A stretch of 64,000 nucleotides of DNA from Kiritimatiellia bacterium. Lineage in GTDB: Bacteria > Verrucomicrobiota > Kiritimatiellia > RFP12 > UBA1067. Under the pieces are notes generated by a model that ran no database searches, had not been told where the DNA came from, and saw only the letters and a list, made by a program, of their open reading frames with translations. The stretch lies in contig JAFRBA010000246.1 in the NCBI GenBank assembly GCA_017405115.1, positions 24,404 through 88,403 on the forward strand, in the 5' to 3' direction. Position 1 is the stretch's first letter; each line of letters begins with the position of its first letter. Shown piece after piece: positions 41,290 through 49,330 of the stretch. The translations under genes were made by a program, and so were the position numbers.

Positions 41290-43878
41290 TCAGAATCCGT
41301 AGGTGCTCTTGAAAGGACGATAGACCTTCACCTCGGGAAGCTTCAGGCCCTCGACTTCGGAAAGCCTTATCGAGCCTTTCAGGACGAGATTCGTGAACGA
41401 GAAGTCCACGCCGGGGCGGTTGGACTTGCCGCCAAGCGTCATGAGGACGTCGTGGTGCGTCAGAACGACTCGGCCGTCGACGTTCTCGACGCTGAAGGTC
41501 ATGTCGGAGCCGTCGGCGTTCTCCATCTTGACGCCCTTCGCGCCGTCGGACACGACCGCCCAGCGCGACTCCATGCGCGCCCCGTCGAAGTACAGGTCGC
41601 GCTTGTCCTTCGCCCAGACGCCGAAGTCGTTGTGGAGCTTCTTGCCTGGATAGCTGCGGTAGGGCCCGAGGCCCGCCCAGTCGACGCGCGTCACGGCTTC
41701 GCCGAGATCAAGCGCTAAACCGCACTCGACGAGGACGCCCCTGCACTTCTCCGACGGAACGAGCTCGTAGTCGACGACACCGTCCTTGATGCGGATCGTT
41801 CCGTCGATGTGCTGCTTCTCCTTCGGGTTGTCGTACTTCGACCAGCGGACCTTGACGGACCCGTCCTTGTTGACCTTCTTGACCTCGGGCTTCAAGATGT
41901 ACGGATCGTACCAGTAGAGGAAATCCTTCGACTTGCCGATCGTCTGCGCCTGCGGCACGACCGTCATCTTGCGCCCGACACGCAGAAGAAGATGTTCTGG
42001 GGTAATGGGGAACGGGGAATCCGCCTTCGCCGCGCCTACGGCGGACGAGCGGGGAACCGGGAACGGAGTGGAGATTGTTTCCCAGTCCGCGGGCTTCTCG
42101 ACCTTGGGCAGGCCGGGGAACGCCTTGTAGAAGCGCGCCATCAAAAGCGCGGACTCCTTGGGCGTGCCGTCGGCATAGCAGATGCCGTCCGTGCCGCGCT
42201 CGCCGTAGCTGTCCCAGAACGTCTTGTCGTCCACCCAGACGCCCTGCACGTCCTTAGTCGTCTTGCGCACCTTGTCCTTTGTTTTCTCCTTGGGCTGCGG
42301 GTTGCCGTTCTCGTCGTATCCCAGCGGGAACGCGCCGTCGGTCTCGACGGCCTGGTCCTGCCACATCCAGACGCTTCCGCCTGCGAAGTTCTCGCTCGCG
42401 AGAATGCGCGGCCAGCGATCCTCGAACTGCGAAAAGCCGTTGCCGCAGGCATGCGAGAACTCGGTCTGGAAGAACGGCTTCTTGAGCGTGCGGCAGTACT
42501 TGAAACGCTCCTCGTCGAAGTAATGCCCCGAGAAGACGTCCACCAGCTCGCTGTCGGGATTCTGCGTCCACTCCCGAAGAGAGTCCCATGTCTGCGGCAA
42601 TGCGCGAAGGCGCGTCGGGTCCTTCGCCTTCGCGTACTTCAAGACGGCGATCGTGTTGGGCCGCACCTTGTTCTCGTTGCCGAACGTCCACATGAACACG
42701 CACGGATGGTTCTTGTCGCGGCGGATCGTCCGCTCCGTCCGGTCGATGAGGAGCGGCTCGTATCTGTCGTTTTTCAAAAGCCCAGATCCGCGCGAGCCGA
42801 ACGGCACTTCGTCCACGACGTAGAAGCCGAGCTCGTCGGCGAGTTCGTAGAAGTCGACGCCGAAGGGATAATGCGCCGTCCTGATGTAGTTGACTCCGAG
42901 GGCCTTCATCTTCAGCATCTGCTCGCGGCGGAGCTCACGCGTGATGGCGCGGCCGACCTTCGGCATGATCTCGTTCCAGCACACGCCCCGGAAGATTGTG
43001 CGCTCCCCGTTGATGTAGATCGACTTTTCGTCCGAGGAAACTTCGCGGATGCCGACCTTCTCGCGGACGGTCTCGCCGTTGTACGAGACCTCGAGCGTAT
43101 AGAGGTTCGGCGTCTCGGCTGTCCAGAGCCTGGGGGCTCGAAGAGAAAGGGACGCAAGAGACTTAAGAGACGAGAGGGACGCGGCGACTGCACCGTCAGG
43201 CGCGATGAGCCTCACGGCGACCGGCTTCTCGGCACCGCCTGCGACATCGACCTTCACCTCGGCACACCAGTCGTCGCCCTTCACGCGGCGTGAGACGAAC
43301 GTGACGTCGGCGATCCATCCGTCGGAGGGCACGGAAAACATCTCGACGCTCCTGAAGATTCCCGCGAGGCACCAGCAGTCGTTCGTATCCCACAGCCATC
43401 CCGGCACGCGCGTCTTGACGGCCACCTTGATTTCGTTCTCGCCCTTCTTCAGCGCCGAGGTCACGTCGAACTGGTGAAGGTTGTACGCGCTCGTCACGTC
43501 AGAGGCGATGCGCACGCCGTTGATCTCGAGGTCGTATCCGAAGAGAACGCCGTCAAGCCGCAGCATCACCTTGCGCCCTTCCCACATAGGATCGTAGGCG
43601 AACGTGCGCACGTACGTTCCGGTGAGGTTCTGCATCTGGTTGCCGTACTGCGGATGCTTGTAGCCCTGTGTCTCCCAGTTGCCGGGCACGCGGATCTTAC
43701 CGGACTCTCGCGTCACTGCGTCCGGCTTCTCGTCGTCGTTGCGGACGAGAGTGAAATCCCATTCGCCGTCGAGGGACGTGATTTCGTCCGCTTCGCGCAG
43801 GGGATACACCCATTCCTCGGCAATCGCGCAAAGTGCAAAGCCCGCCAAGCAGGCAACTAATCCATTTTTTCCAATCAT
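41290..43878 (-). CDS. Exported GH2 beta-galactosidase, LacZ-like
   Basis: 862 residues with a signal peptide (GLVACLAGFALCAIA). N-terminal jelly-roll (RVPGNWETQGYKHPQYGN), barrel with IRTAHYPFGVDFYELADELG, acid/base in MWTFGNENK and nucleophile in FQTEFSHACGN. The C-terminal region has WAGLGPYRSYPGKKLHNDFG, typical of the LacZ small-chain domain. It probably cleaves beta-galactose. Two foreign tracts are carried in frame: SSLKSLASLSLRA (43136-43180) and a palindrome copy flanked by GGGAACGGGG words (about 42005-42075). It is in the operon headed by the autotransporter-like gene at 47930. Confidence 0.9.
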   Translation of the reverse strand: MIGKNGLVACLAGFALCAIAEEWVYPLREADEITSLDGEWDFTLVRNDDEKPDAVTRESGKIRVPGNWETQGYKHPQYGNQMQNLTGTYVRTFAYDPMWEGRKVMLRLDGVLFGYDLEINGVRIASDVTSAYNLHQFDVTSALKKGENEIKVAVKTRVPGWLWDTNDCWCLAGIFRSVEMFSVPSDGWIADVTFVSRRVKGDDWCAEVKVDVAGGAEKPVAVRLIAPDGAVAASLSSLKSLASLSLRAPRLWTAETPNLYTLEVSYNGETVREKVGIREVSSDEKSIYINGERTIFRGVCWNEIMPKVGRAITRELRREQMLKMKALGVNYIRTAHYPFGVDFYELADELGFYVVDEVPFGSRGSGLLKNDRYEPLLIDRTERTIRRDKNHPCVFMWTFGNENKVRPNTIAVLKYAKAKDPTRLRALPQTWDSLREWTQNPDSELVDVFSGHYFDEERFKYCRTLKKPFFQTEFSHACGNGFSQFEDRWPRILASENFAGGSVWMWQDQAVETDGAFPLGYDENGNPQPKEKTKDKVRKTTKDVQGVWVDDKTFWDSYGERGTDGICYADGTPKESALLMARFYKAFPGLPKVEKPADWETISTPFPVPRSSAVGAAKADSPFPITPEHLLLRVGRKMTVVPQAQTIGKSKDFLYWYDPYILKPEVKKVNKDGSVKVRWSKYDNPKEKQHIDGTIRIKDGVVDYELVPSEKCRGVLVECGLALDLGEAVTRVDWAGLGPYRSYPGKKLHNDFGVWAKDKRDLYFDGARMESRWAVVSDGAKGVKMENADGSDMTFSVENVDGRVVLTHHDVLMTLGGKSNRPGVDFSFTNLVLKGSIRLSEVEGLKLPEVKVYRPFKSTYGF
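42020..42045. repeat. 26-bp palindromic repeat copy D inside LacZ-like GH2 gene
   Basis: Begins TCCGCC and ends GGCGGA, with a TTCGCCGCGCCTAC centre; the 6-bp ends pair perfectly. Orientation is opposite to copies B and C. AATGGGGAACGGGG words lie to the left and GGGGAACCGGGAACGG to the right. Confidence 0.7.
43136..43180 (-). repeat. GTCTCTTAAGTCTCTT-type word tract inside LacZ-like GH2 gene
   Basis: About 45 nt of related GTCTCT/GTCCCT words, translated in frame as repeated SLSSLKSLAS. It replaces what should be a linker or strand before RAPRLWTAETPNLY. Confidence 0.65.
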
Positions 43879-43893
43879 ATCTTCTCCTTTCGA

Positions 43894-44793
43894 TTAGATG
43901 AGGGGCCGGAGTCCCGCCGGTGTGGCGTCGGCGGTTGTTCCCGGCAACCCGAGAAGCAGCGCCGAAAACGGCGGCGCGGGCTGGCAGTCCGAATTGTAGA
44001 CCTTCGTCTGGAATCGGACACCCGGTCCTGCGGACTTCATTGCCTCGCCCCATACGGAAAGCGGCTCGCCACTTTCGCCGCCATAGCCGGGCGCATGCAC
44101 CCACTCGTCGCCGAGCCAATGCGAAGCGCCGCTCGCCCAAGTGCGGACGATCAGCTCCTTGCCGAGCGAAGAAACCGCGCGCTCCCACGCCTTGACCGCC
44201 ACGGCAACCTGCCGCCCCCAGTTGTTCGCCAGGCCATTTGCCTTGCAACGCGCACAGACGCAGTTCAGCCCGTAATCGTCCCACAGGCAGACGACAACAC
44301 CTGCAACGGGAGCTTCCGCTATCTCGCGAATAGTCTGCGCAAAGAAATCGGCTGTCGCTGGATCGCTCGGACAGAGCGTCCCCTTCTCCCATGACTTCGC
44401 GGGGCCGGTGCCTTTCGCCGTCGGATGCGCGGCGACAAACGCGTCATATCTGCCGCGATTCCACTTCGCGGCGTCGGCGTTGACAAGGGCGGGGTAGTAG
44501 AGGCAGGTCTCGCCCTCGATACGCGTCTCGCGCATGGGGTAGCCTTCGGCATCGTCGGTGCCGACGATCTCCGCGCCTTTTGCAAGGTGCAGGTTGACGC
44601 CCGGCTTGAAGAACAGCGCGCCTGTCCGGTACGTTCCGGCCGTCAGCGTCAGCGTACCGCCACCAGCGGCGGCAAGCGAATCAATTCGCGACTGCAGTTC
44701 GGCCGTCTGCTGCGCGTGCGTCTGGGCGCCGAATGCAACAGATATCGCCGCCCCTGCGGCATAGCAGAGGGCGGCGATATGGATTACGGACAT
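43894..44793 (-). pseudogene. Mosaic gene: GH28 start, GH67-like segment, and a fragment of uxuA-like sequence
   Basis: 300 codons with signal peptide and a strong ribosome-binding site (AGGAG 6 nt before ATG 44793). Codons to about 107 match the start of the GH28-GH67-like gene (GGGTLTLTAGTYRTGALFF; ETCLYYPALVNAD). The sequence then jumps to AAKWNRGRYDAFVAAHP, which in the intact gene lies about 418 residues later. It follows that gene to CQPAPPFSALL, then ends in LGLPGTTADATPAGLRPLI. That tail matches the middle of the uxuA protein (LGLPGTTDDATPAGLRREL), not any glycosidase. All joins are in frame. The product lacks the GH28 active-site region. It is either a decayed gene or the product of repeated recombination. 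Confidence 0.8.
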
Positions 44794-44807
44794 TCCAACT
44801 CCTGTAA

Positions 44808-47800
44808 TCAACGGAATATGAGCATCGAGCCCATGTCGAAGTCGACGAGGCAGAGGCAGCGCTTGCCGCCGATCGTCCGCACGCTGAGCTTCCACTTCGA
44901 CGCGTCGACACCGTCGGGGAGCGTCAGTTCAATCGGTGTCTGATGCCTCCACTTGGTAATCTGCGTCGCTGCGGCAATCACGTACGGCACGCCGCTAGTG
45001 AGTTCAATGCCGGAGGCGTCGATCGCGACGAGACCGGAGCAGTCGAGCGGCGCGTTATACGTCACGCTGCCCGAAACTGTCGGAGTTTCAATCGTAGTTC
45101 CAGCCGGGTAGCCGTAGCCCACGACCGTCGCGTTTTCAGGAACGTTGTTCGCATAGAGCGCGTTGACCGTAACCTCCGTACCTTCCGGCACTACAAGCGT
45201 CCCCTCCTCGACCGTGGTGAGGCCAGTGTACTTCGGCACAGCCGTCAAGGTCAACGTTCCCGCTCCCTTCTTGACAAGGCCGGCATCGACACCTGTTGTT
45301 TCATCGGCAGTCTGCTGTGCAAGTGCCGTTGCCCATGTCATCTGCTGACCCTCATCGACAAAGACGGAAATCGCCTTTGTCGAATTCTTGATGTAGGGCG
45401 AGAGGTCGAGGAGAGACTCGCCAACGGTATTCGTCGCACAGTCGTCCAGCGCGAGTGTTCCACCCGTAAAAGTGAATGTCGGGTTGATGTAGGTGGTCTG
45501 CCCCGTCGCGCTGCGCGTAATGTACATGTTGGCGAACTTGAGAACGCCCCCGTTCATCTCATACGTGTTGAAGCAGGGATTGCCGGCCTCTTCGCCAAAC
45601 GTCATTGTGCCGCCACCGACCTTCTTGAGCGTCGCATTGTTGTTGGCGCGCTCTGCAGTCGAACTGCGGGCACTCAACGAGCAAGTGAAATCTTCGCCCA
45701 AACCGCCGATTTCAATCGTGTTGTTCTTGTGAAACGCACAGCCCATTATGTAGCTCTTGCCCTCGTATGTACCGAACTTCAAAACAGAATTGGTCATCGC
45801 AGCCGTGCCCGACCTTGCATCCACGCTGTCGTCAATGTTGTCGGGGTATATCCACCGGGCGAGTGCACTGCCGGAAGTCCCGGACATGAACGTGGAGGGT
45901 CCGCGGGTTTGAGATCCGCTGCGGATGACGCAGACGCCTGCAAACAATTCGTTGTTTCCGTTCAGCGACACGCCGCCGCGGCCGGCATAGGTATTGTTCG
46001 ACTTGGCGCCAGTCCTATCGAGGCAAAGATTTCCCGAACCGGAAAGATCGCCGTCGAGGACAATCGCGGTCAGACCGCTCGTCGAATCTGCGTTTTTGCA
46101 GTGAATGAAGTTGGTGACGTTTGCGCCGCCGCCCACGGCGATGTCACCGTACCAGTGAAGATACGTACCAGTCACAAGGGCGGCGCTCTCAAGAGAAGCT
46201 CCGTTCAGCGCAATCCCCCCCCCCTTATCCGACTCGCTTCCGAACTCCCAAATGCCCGTCAGCGTGCCGCCGCCGCTGATTGCCACGGTCGCCGCTGTCG
46301 CTACCGAGAGATTCGAGATTGAAGTCTCCCCTTCAATCACCACCTCAGCAGAAGCATTGAAATGTGCGGTATCGATGGCAACCGGCGCTGTAACGGCCGC
46401 AACGCCGCCGACAGTCCAGTTGCCGGGCATCGTCCAGCTGGAATCTACCATCCCTGTCCAGGTGAACGTCTGCGCCGTGCGAGTCGCCTTGACGACATAG
46501 CCGCCTTCGCCTGACTCGACGCTCATTGTCACACCAGGCACGGTGACGGCCTCTTCAAGGTCTTCAGCCGTTGTTCCCTCGGCAAGCGCCGCAACGGTCA
46601 ACACCGCCGTCTCGTCCTCCGCGCCTGTAAGTGGAACGGTAATCTTGCCACCCGCGCACGAGAGTTCGGCGATTGTCGTTCCCTGCGGCACGACCAGAAC
46701 GCCGCCCTCGACAGTCGTCGTTCCCGTGTACGCGGGTGCAACCGCCAGAGTCAGTATGCCGGAGCCCTTCTTCGTTAGGCCACCTGTCAATGACGCGCCA
46801 AGCGCCGTATTCCAGACGTGATTGCGGCCTTCGTCGTCAAACGCGACAGGCGACGTCGAAGTACCGATGGCAATATAGGCAGACGCGTCTTTCGTAACGT
46901 CGGCGGCAACACGCAGGACGCCGCCATCGAACACGATATCCGTTCCCGGATTATTATTGTTGTCCTTGACGCTAAGACCGTAGTCGGAAGCGATATTCAA
47001 TACGCCTTTCTTGATGTAGTAACCGTTCACACCCCTTACGCTGGAAGATAGCACGCCAGTGCCGACCTTGCGGATGTAAGCGCCGTCATTTGCACGGTTT
47101 GCATCACGGGCAATCTGTCCATCCAACACATCATTGCCGTTCAGCGCGCCGATTTCCATAATAACGTTCTTTACGTAGGCGTACGAACTGCTGTTCTTTG
47201 CATTCGCCATATACACCGTGCCGCTCAACGAACCGAATTTGTACGTGCCCTCCTGAGTTATGAATCCCGTATCGCCGGCGCCGCTGTTCACAACCTGCCA
47301 CGACATGCCCTCGTGCGTCGCGTTTTCTGAGCGGATCGTCGTGTTGTTGCGCGTCTGCGAGTCTTTCACAACGATGACAGTGCCCGAAAATCCGCGCGCA
47401 TCCCAGTAAAGAGGATTGGACGACCTATAGCTGTCGAATACAATCGTGCCAGCTCCTGTCAACGCGCACTCGTCAGTGAACATCACGCCATACCCGTAAT
47501 TTCTGCCGTCTCCGTTATTGCTTACGTTAACCGTGGCATTCTGCGGTATCTCGACATCCACCGAAACGGTCGTGCAGTATTCGGTCGCATAGAATGTCGT
47601 CCCGTCAAGCATTGTCAGTTTGCCTGAGCCGGAAATCGTCTTCGCATGGATTTTCCCGCCAGTCAACGAGACATTGGCATTGACGTAAAGGTTGCTTACG
47701 TTTGCGTTGGACGACGGAAGCGTGATTGTCGCCGCAGAGGTAACCGTCGCCTCGTCGACAGAGTAGTCCGATGGATACGCGTTCGCCGCCTCGCCGCCCT

Positions 47801-47930
47801 CAGTCAGCGACCAGTTGGAGCCGTTCGCCCATTCGCTGGACTCGCCGCCAATCCAGTAGTAGTCGGTCGCTTGCGCGTGAAATGCAAGGCCCATTGCCAT
47901 TGCCGCCGCCAGAACTGTCGAATGTTTCAT
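44808..47930 (-). CDS. Large exported protein with autotransporter-associated beta-strand repeats
   Basis: 1040 residues. Signal peptide MKHSTVLAAAMAMGLAFHAQA, then WIGGESSEWANGSNWSL as in many such proteins. Long Gly/Asn/Thr-rich beta regions follow, with autotransporter-associated repeats such as GGLTKKGSGILTLAVAP-YTGTTTVEGG and LVKKGAGTLTLTAVP-YTGLTTVEEG. There is no C-terminal beta-barrel. The last residues are DMGSMLIFR, a tail shared with the protein at 3603-5949 (GAMLLFR). A surface or outer-membrane-attached adhesin or glycan-binding protein is likely. GGAGG lies 9-12 nt before the ATG. Its promoter carries site S3, so it should be co-regulated with the enzymes. It is followed by the mosaic gene, LacZ-like GH2 and deacetylase-esterase in the same direction. 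Confidence 0.82.
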   Translation of the reverse strand: MKHSTVLAAAMAMGLAFHAQATDYYWIGGESSEWANGSNWSLTEGGEAANAYPSDYSVDEATVTSAATITLPSSNANVSNLYVNANVSLTGGKIHAKTISGSGKLTMLDGTTFYATEYCTTVSVDVEIPQNATVNVSNNGDGRNYGYGVMFTDECALTGAGTIVFDSYRSSNPLYWDARGFSGTVIVVKDSQTRNNTTIRSENATHEGMSWQVVNSGAGDTGFITQEGTYKFGSLSGTVYMANAKNSSSYAYVKNVIMEIGALNGNDVLDGQIARDANRANDGAYIRKVGTGVLSSSVRGVNGYYIKKGVLNIASDYGLSVKDNNNNPGTDIVFDGGVLRVAADVTKDASAYIAIGTSTSPVAFDDEGRNHVWNTALGASLTGGLTKKGSGILTLAVAPAYTGTTTVEGGVLVVPQGTTIAELSCAGGKITVPLTGAEDETAVLTVAALAEGTTAEDLEEAVTVPGVTMSVESGEGGYVVKATRTAQTFTWTGMVDSSWTMPGNWTVGGVAAVTAPVAIDTAHFNASAEVVIEGETSISNLSVATAATVAISGGGTLTGIWEFGSESDKGGGIALNGASLESAALVTGTYLHWYGDIAVGGGANVTNFIHCKNADSTSGLTAIVLDGDLSGSGNLCLDRTGAKSNNTYAGRGGVSLNGNNELFAGVCVIRSGSQTRGPSTFMSGTSGSALARWIYPDNIDDSVDARSGTAAMTNSVLKFGTYEGKSYIMGCAFHKNNTIEIGGLGEDFTCSLSARSSTAERANNNATLKKVGGGTMTFGEEAGNPCFNTYEMNGGVLKFANMYITRSATGQTTYINPTFTFTGGTLALDDCATNTVGESLLDLSPYIKNSTKAISVFVDEGQQMTWATALAQQTADETTGVDAGLVKKGAGTLTLTAVPKYTGLTTVEEGTLVVPEGTEVTVNALYANNVPENATVVGYGYPAGTTIETPTVSGSVTYNAPLDCSGLVAIDASGIELTSGVPYVIAAATQITKWRHQTPIELTLPDGVDASKWKLSVRTIGGKRCLCLVDFDMGSMLIFR

Positions 47931-47964
47931 TGTGTTTTATCCTCCTTTTGCAAAAGATGCTGTA

Positions 47965-48007
47965 ATGATACCAAACTCCGCCCGCCCCCGCCCTACCCTA
48001 CTGGGTA
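47965..48007 (-). promoter_or_regulatory. Promoter with site S3: TACCC-N4-GGGTA 20 nt upstream of -10
   Basis: The -10 box TGGTATCAT (minus strand) is at 47965-47973. The inverted repeat 47994-48007 has perfect 5-bp arms and loop TACT. The gap is exactly 20 nt. The site overlaps the last codons and stop of the small gene at 47993-48280. Confidence 0.8.
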
Positions 48008-48280
48008 ATAACGGATAAATTCACCAACAGCGTCAGCGTCTGCCGCGATTACCGCCGTTCCCGTCGCCGGGACGGACGTCCACGAGCCTGCGCCGCTCGA
48101 GATGCCGAGCGCTTCGCCCTGCACAATCGGCGTATCCGCCGTCAGTGCGGTGAAGTTCGCGTCGAACCAGTCGTTCGTCGAGAGCGGAACGCCGTCGATC
48201 CCGGCGGCTGCGGCGCCAAGCGCGCACATTAAGAACGACGTGGCGACGCTCGCCAGTATTCCTGTTTTCATCTGCTTCAT
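47993..48280 (-). CDS. Small exported protein, unknown function
   Basis: 95 residues starting MKQMKTGILASVATSFLMCALGAAAAG, a clear signal peptide, with GAAGGAGAACC just upstream. The mature part (DWFDANFTALTADTPIVQG and EALGISSGAGSWTSVP) resembles the first segment of the long surface proteins in such genomes. It may be a truncated adhesin. Its last residues and stop codon are formed by regulatory site S3 of the next gene. Its own promoter carries site S4, so it belongs to the same regulon. I do not recognise a family. Confidence 0.65.
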   Translation of the reverse strand: MKQMKTGILASVATSFLMCALGAAAAGIDGVPLSTNDWFDANFTALTADTPIVQGEALGISSGAGSWTSVPATGTAVIAADADAVGEFIRYYPVG

Positions 48281-48330
48281 GGTTCTCCTTCGCTGGTGGT
48301 TTCGGACAGTTTGCTCCGTTGTCTGCGCAC

Positions 48331-48373
48331 ATGATAGCAAATGCCTTTGCAGCGCATACTACCCAATGGGGTA
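48331..48373 (-). promoter_or_regulatory. Promoter with site S4: TACCC-N4-GGGTA 20 nt upstream of -10
   Basis: The -10 box TGCTATCAT (minus strand) is at 48331-48339. The inverted repeat 48360-48373 has perfect arms and loop AATG. The gap 48340-48359 is exactly 20 nt. Predicted +1 near 48324 leaves a leader of about 44 nt for the small exported protein. Confidence 0.78.
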
Positions 48374-48409
48374 TAGCACGTCTAACGAGCTTGCTGCCGG
48401 CTCGCCAGC

Positions 48410-49270
48410 CTACGGAGCATGCCCGGCGGCGGGCTTCGCCTTCGCCCCGGCCTCCCTGACGATCGCCCTCGCGAGGCAGAGAGTCGGATCGACGAATCCG
48501 TCCGCGTACCCCAGGGCCTCGAACGCGATGGGCAGCTCCGTGCAGGCCATCAGGAACGCCTCGGCCCCGCGCGCCTTCATGTCCGCGATCGCCGCGGCAA
48601 CCGCCTCCCGCGGATACGCCGAGACCGGCACGCCCTTCTTCACACAGCCGTAGATGAGGTGCATCACCGTCTTCTGCCCCTCGGCGGACGGCAGGACCAC
48701 CGCGATGCCAGCCTCCTCCAGATAGCGGTGGTAGACGCCCGTCCGAATCGTCCCGTCGGTCGCAAGCAGCCCCACCTTGCCGACCCCGCGGCGCTTCAGC
48801 TCCATGGCTGACTCCAGGGGCATGTTGAGTATCGGTATGCCGACATGCTGCTGCAGCCGCCCGTGGAAGTAATGCGCCGTGTTGCAGGACATGCAGAGGA
48901 AGTCGGCCCCGGCGGCCTCCAGCCGCTTCGCGCTCGCGACAAGCTGCGGCATGGGGTCGGCCCCGCCGCCGAGGATGGCCGCCGTGCGGTCGGGCACGTC
49001 GGTGTTCTGGTCGACGAGCATGTGGATGTGATGCTGGTCGTCTTCCGCGTCGGTGCAGTCGATCACCTTCTTCATCAGGTCGCATGTCGCCGCCGGCCCC
49101 ATGCCCCCGATTACGCCGGGCGTGCGGTAGCGTGCCGAGACGCGGCAGGGACGGCTGCTGCAGCATCCCCCCTGCTGCGAGCACTGCCCCCCTTCGCTGG
49201 CGTCTGCGCCAGGCACTGCGAAAACGACGACTATTCCAACTGCGGCGACCGCCGCCAGAATGTTTCTCAT
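48410..49270 (-). CDS. Aspartate/glutamate racemase-like protein with export signal
   Basis: 286 residues. A racemase fold of the Asp/Glu family begins at about residue 50: GVIGGMGPAATCDLMKKVI, MLVDQNTDVPDRT, first catalytic Cys in LCMSCNTAHYF and second in LMACTELPIAFE. Related enzymes interconvert L- and D-aspartate. Unusually, a signal peptide (LAAVAAVGIVVVFAVPGADA) and a Cys-rich linker (GQCSQQGGCCSSRPC) precede the enzyme, so it should act outside the cytoplasm. GGGGGAACC lies upstream of ATG 49270 and TGATAGAAT at 49292-49300. Substrate specificity is unknown. It is not obviously part of the flavoprotein operon because it has its own promoter. Confidence 0.85.
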   Translation of the reverse strand: MRNILAAVAAVGIVVVFAVPGADASEGGQCSQQGGCCSSRPCRVSARYRTPGVIGGMGPAATCDLMKKVIDCTDAEDDQHHIHMLVDQNTDVPDRTAAILGGGADPMPQLVASAKRLEAAGADFLCMSCNTAHYFHGRLQQHVGIPILNMPLESAMELKRRGVGKVGLLATDGTIRTGVYHRYLEEAGIAVVLPSAEGQKTVMHLIYGCVKKGVPVSAYPREAVAAAIADMKARGAEAFLMACTELPIAFEALGYADGFVDPTLCLARAIVREAGAKAKPAAGHAP

Positions 49271-49291
49271 GGTTCCCCCTTTTCGAGACTC

Positions 49292-49300
49292 ATTCTATCA
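49292..49300 (-). promoter_or_regulatory. Extended -10 promoter of racemase-like gene
   Basis: TGATAGAAT on the minus strand; predicted +1 near 49285, leaving a leader of about 15 nt with GGGGGAA as ribosome-binding site. Confidence 0.5.
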
Positions 49301-49330
49301 CAGTTCTCTGCCGCCCGTCAATCGCGCCGC

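Noticed and set aside
985..43180. Word tracts as CRISPR arrays
   Set aside because: There are no regular repeats separated by unique spacers, and no cas genes.
47981..47998. CCGCCCTACC next to site S3 as another GGTAGGGC element end
   Set aside because: There is no partner end nearby, and the overlap with the TACCC site explains the match.
24840..48373. TACCC-N4-GGGTA palindromes as terminators or REP repeats
   Set aside because: The arms are only 5 bp, there is no T-run, the loops vary, and the 20-nt distance to the -10 box is fixed.
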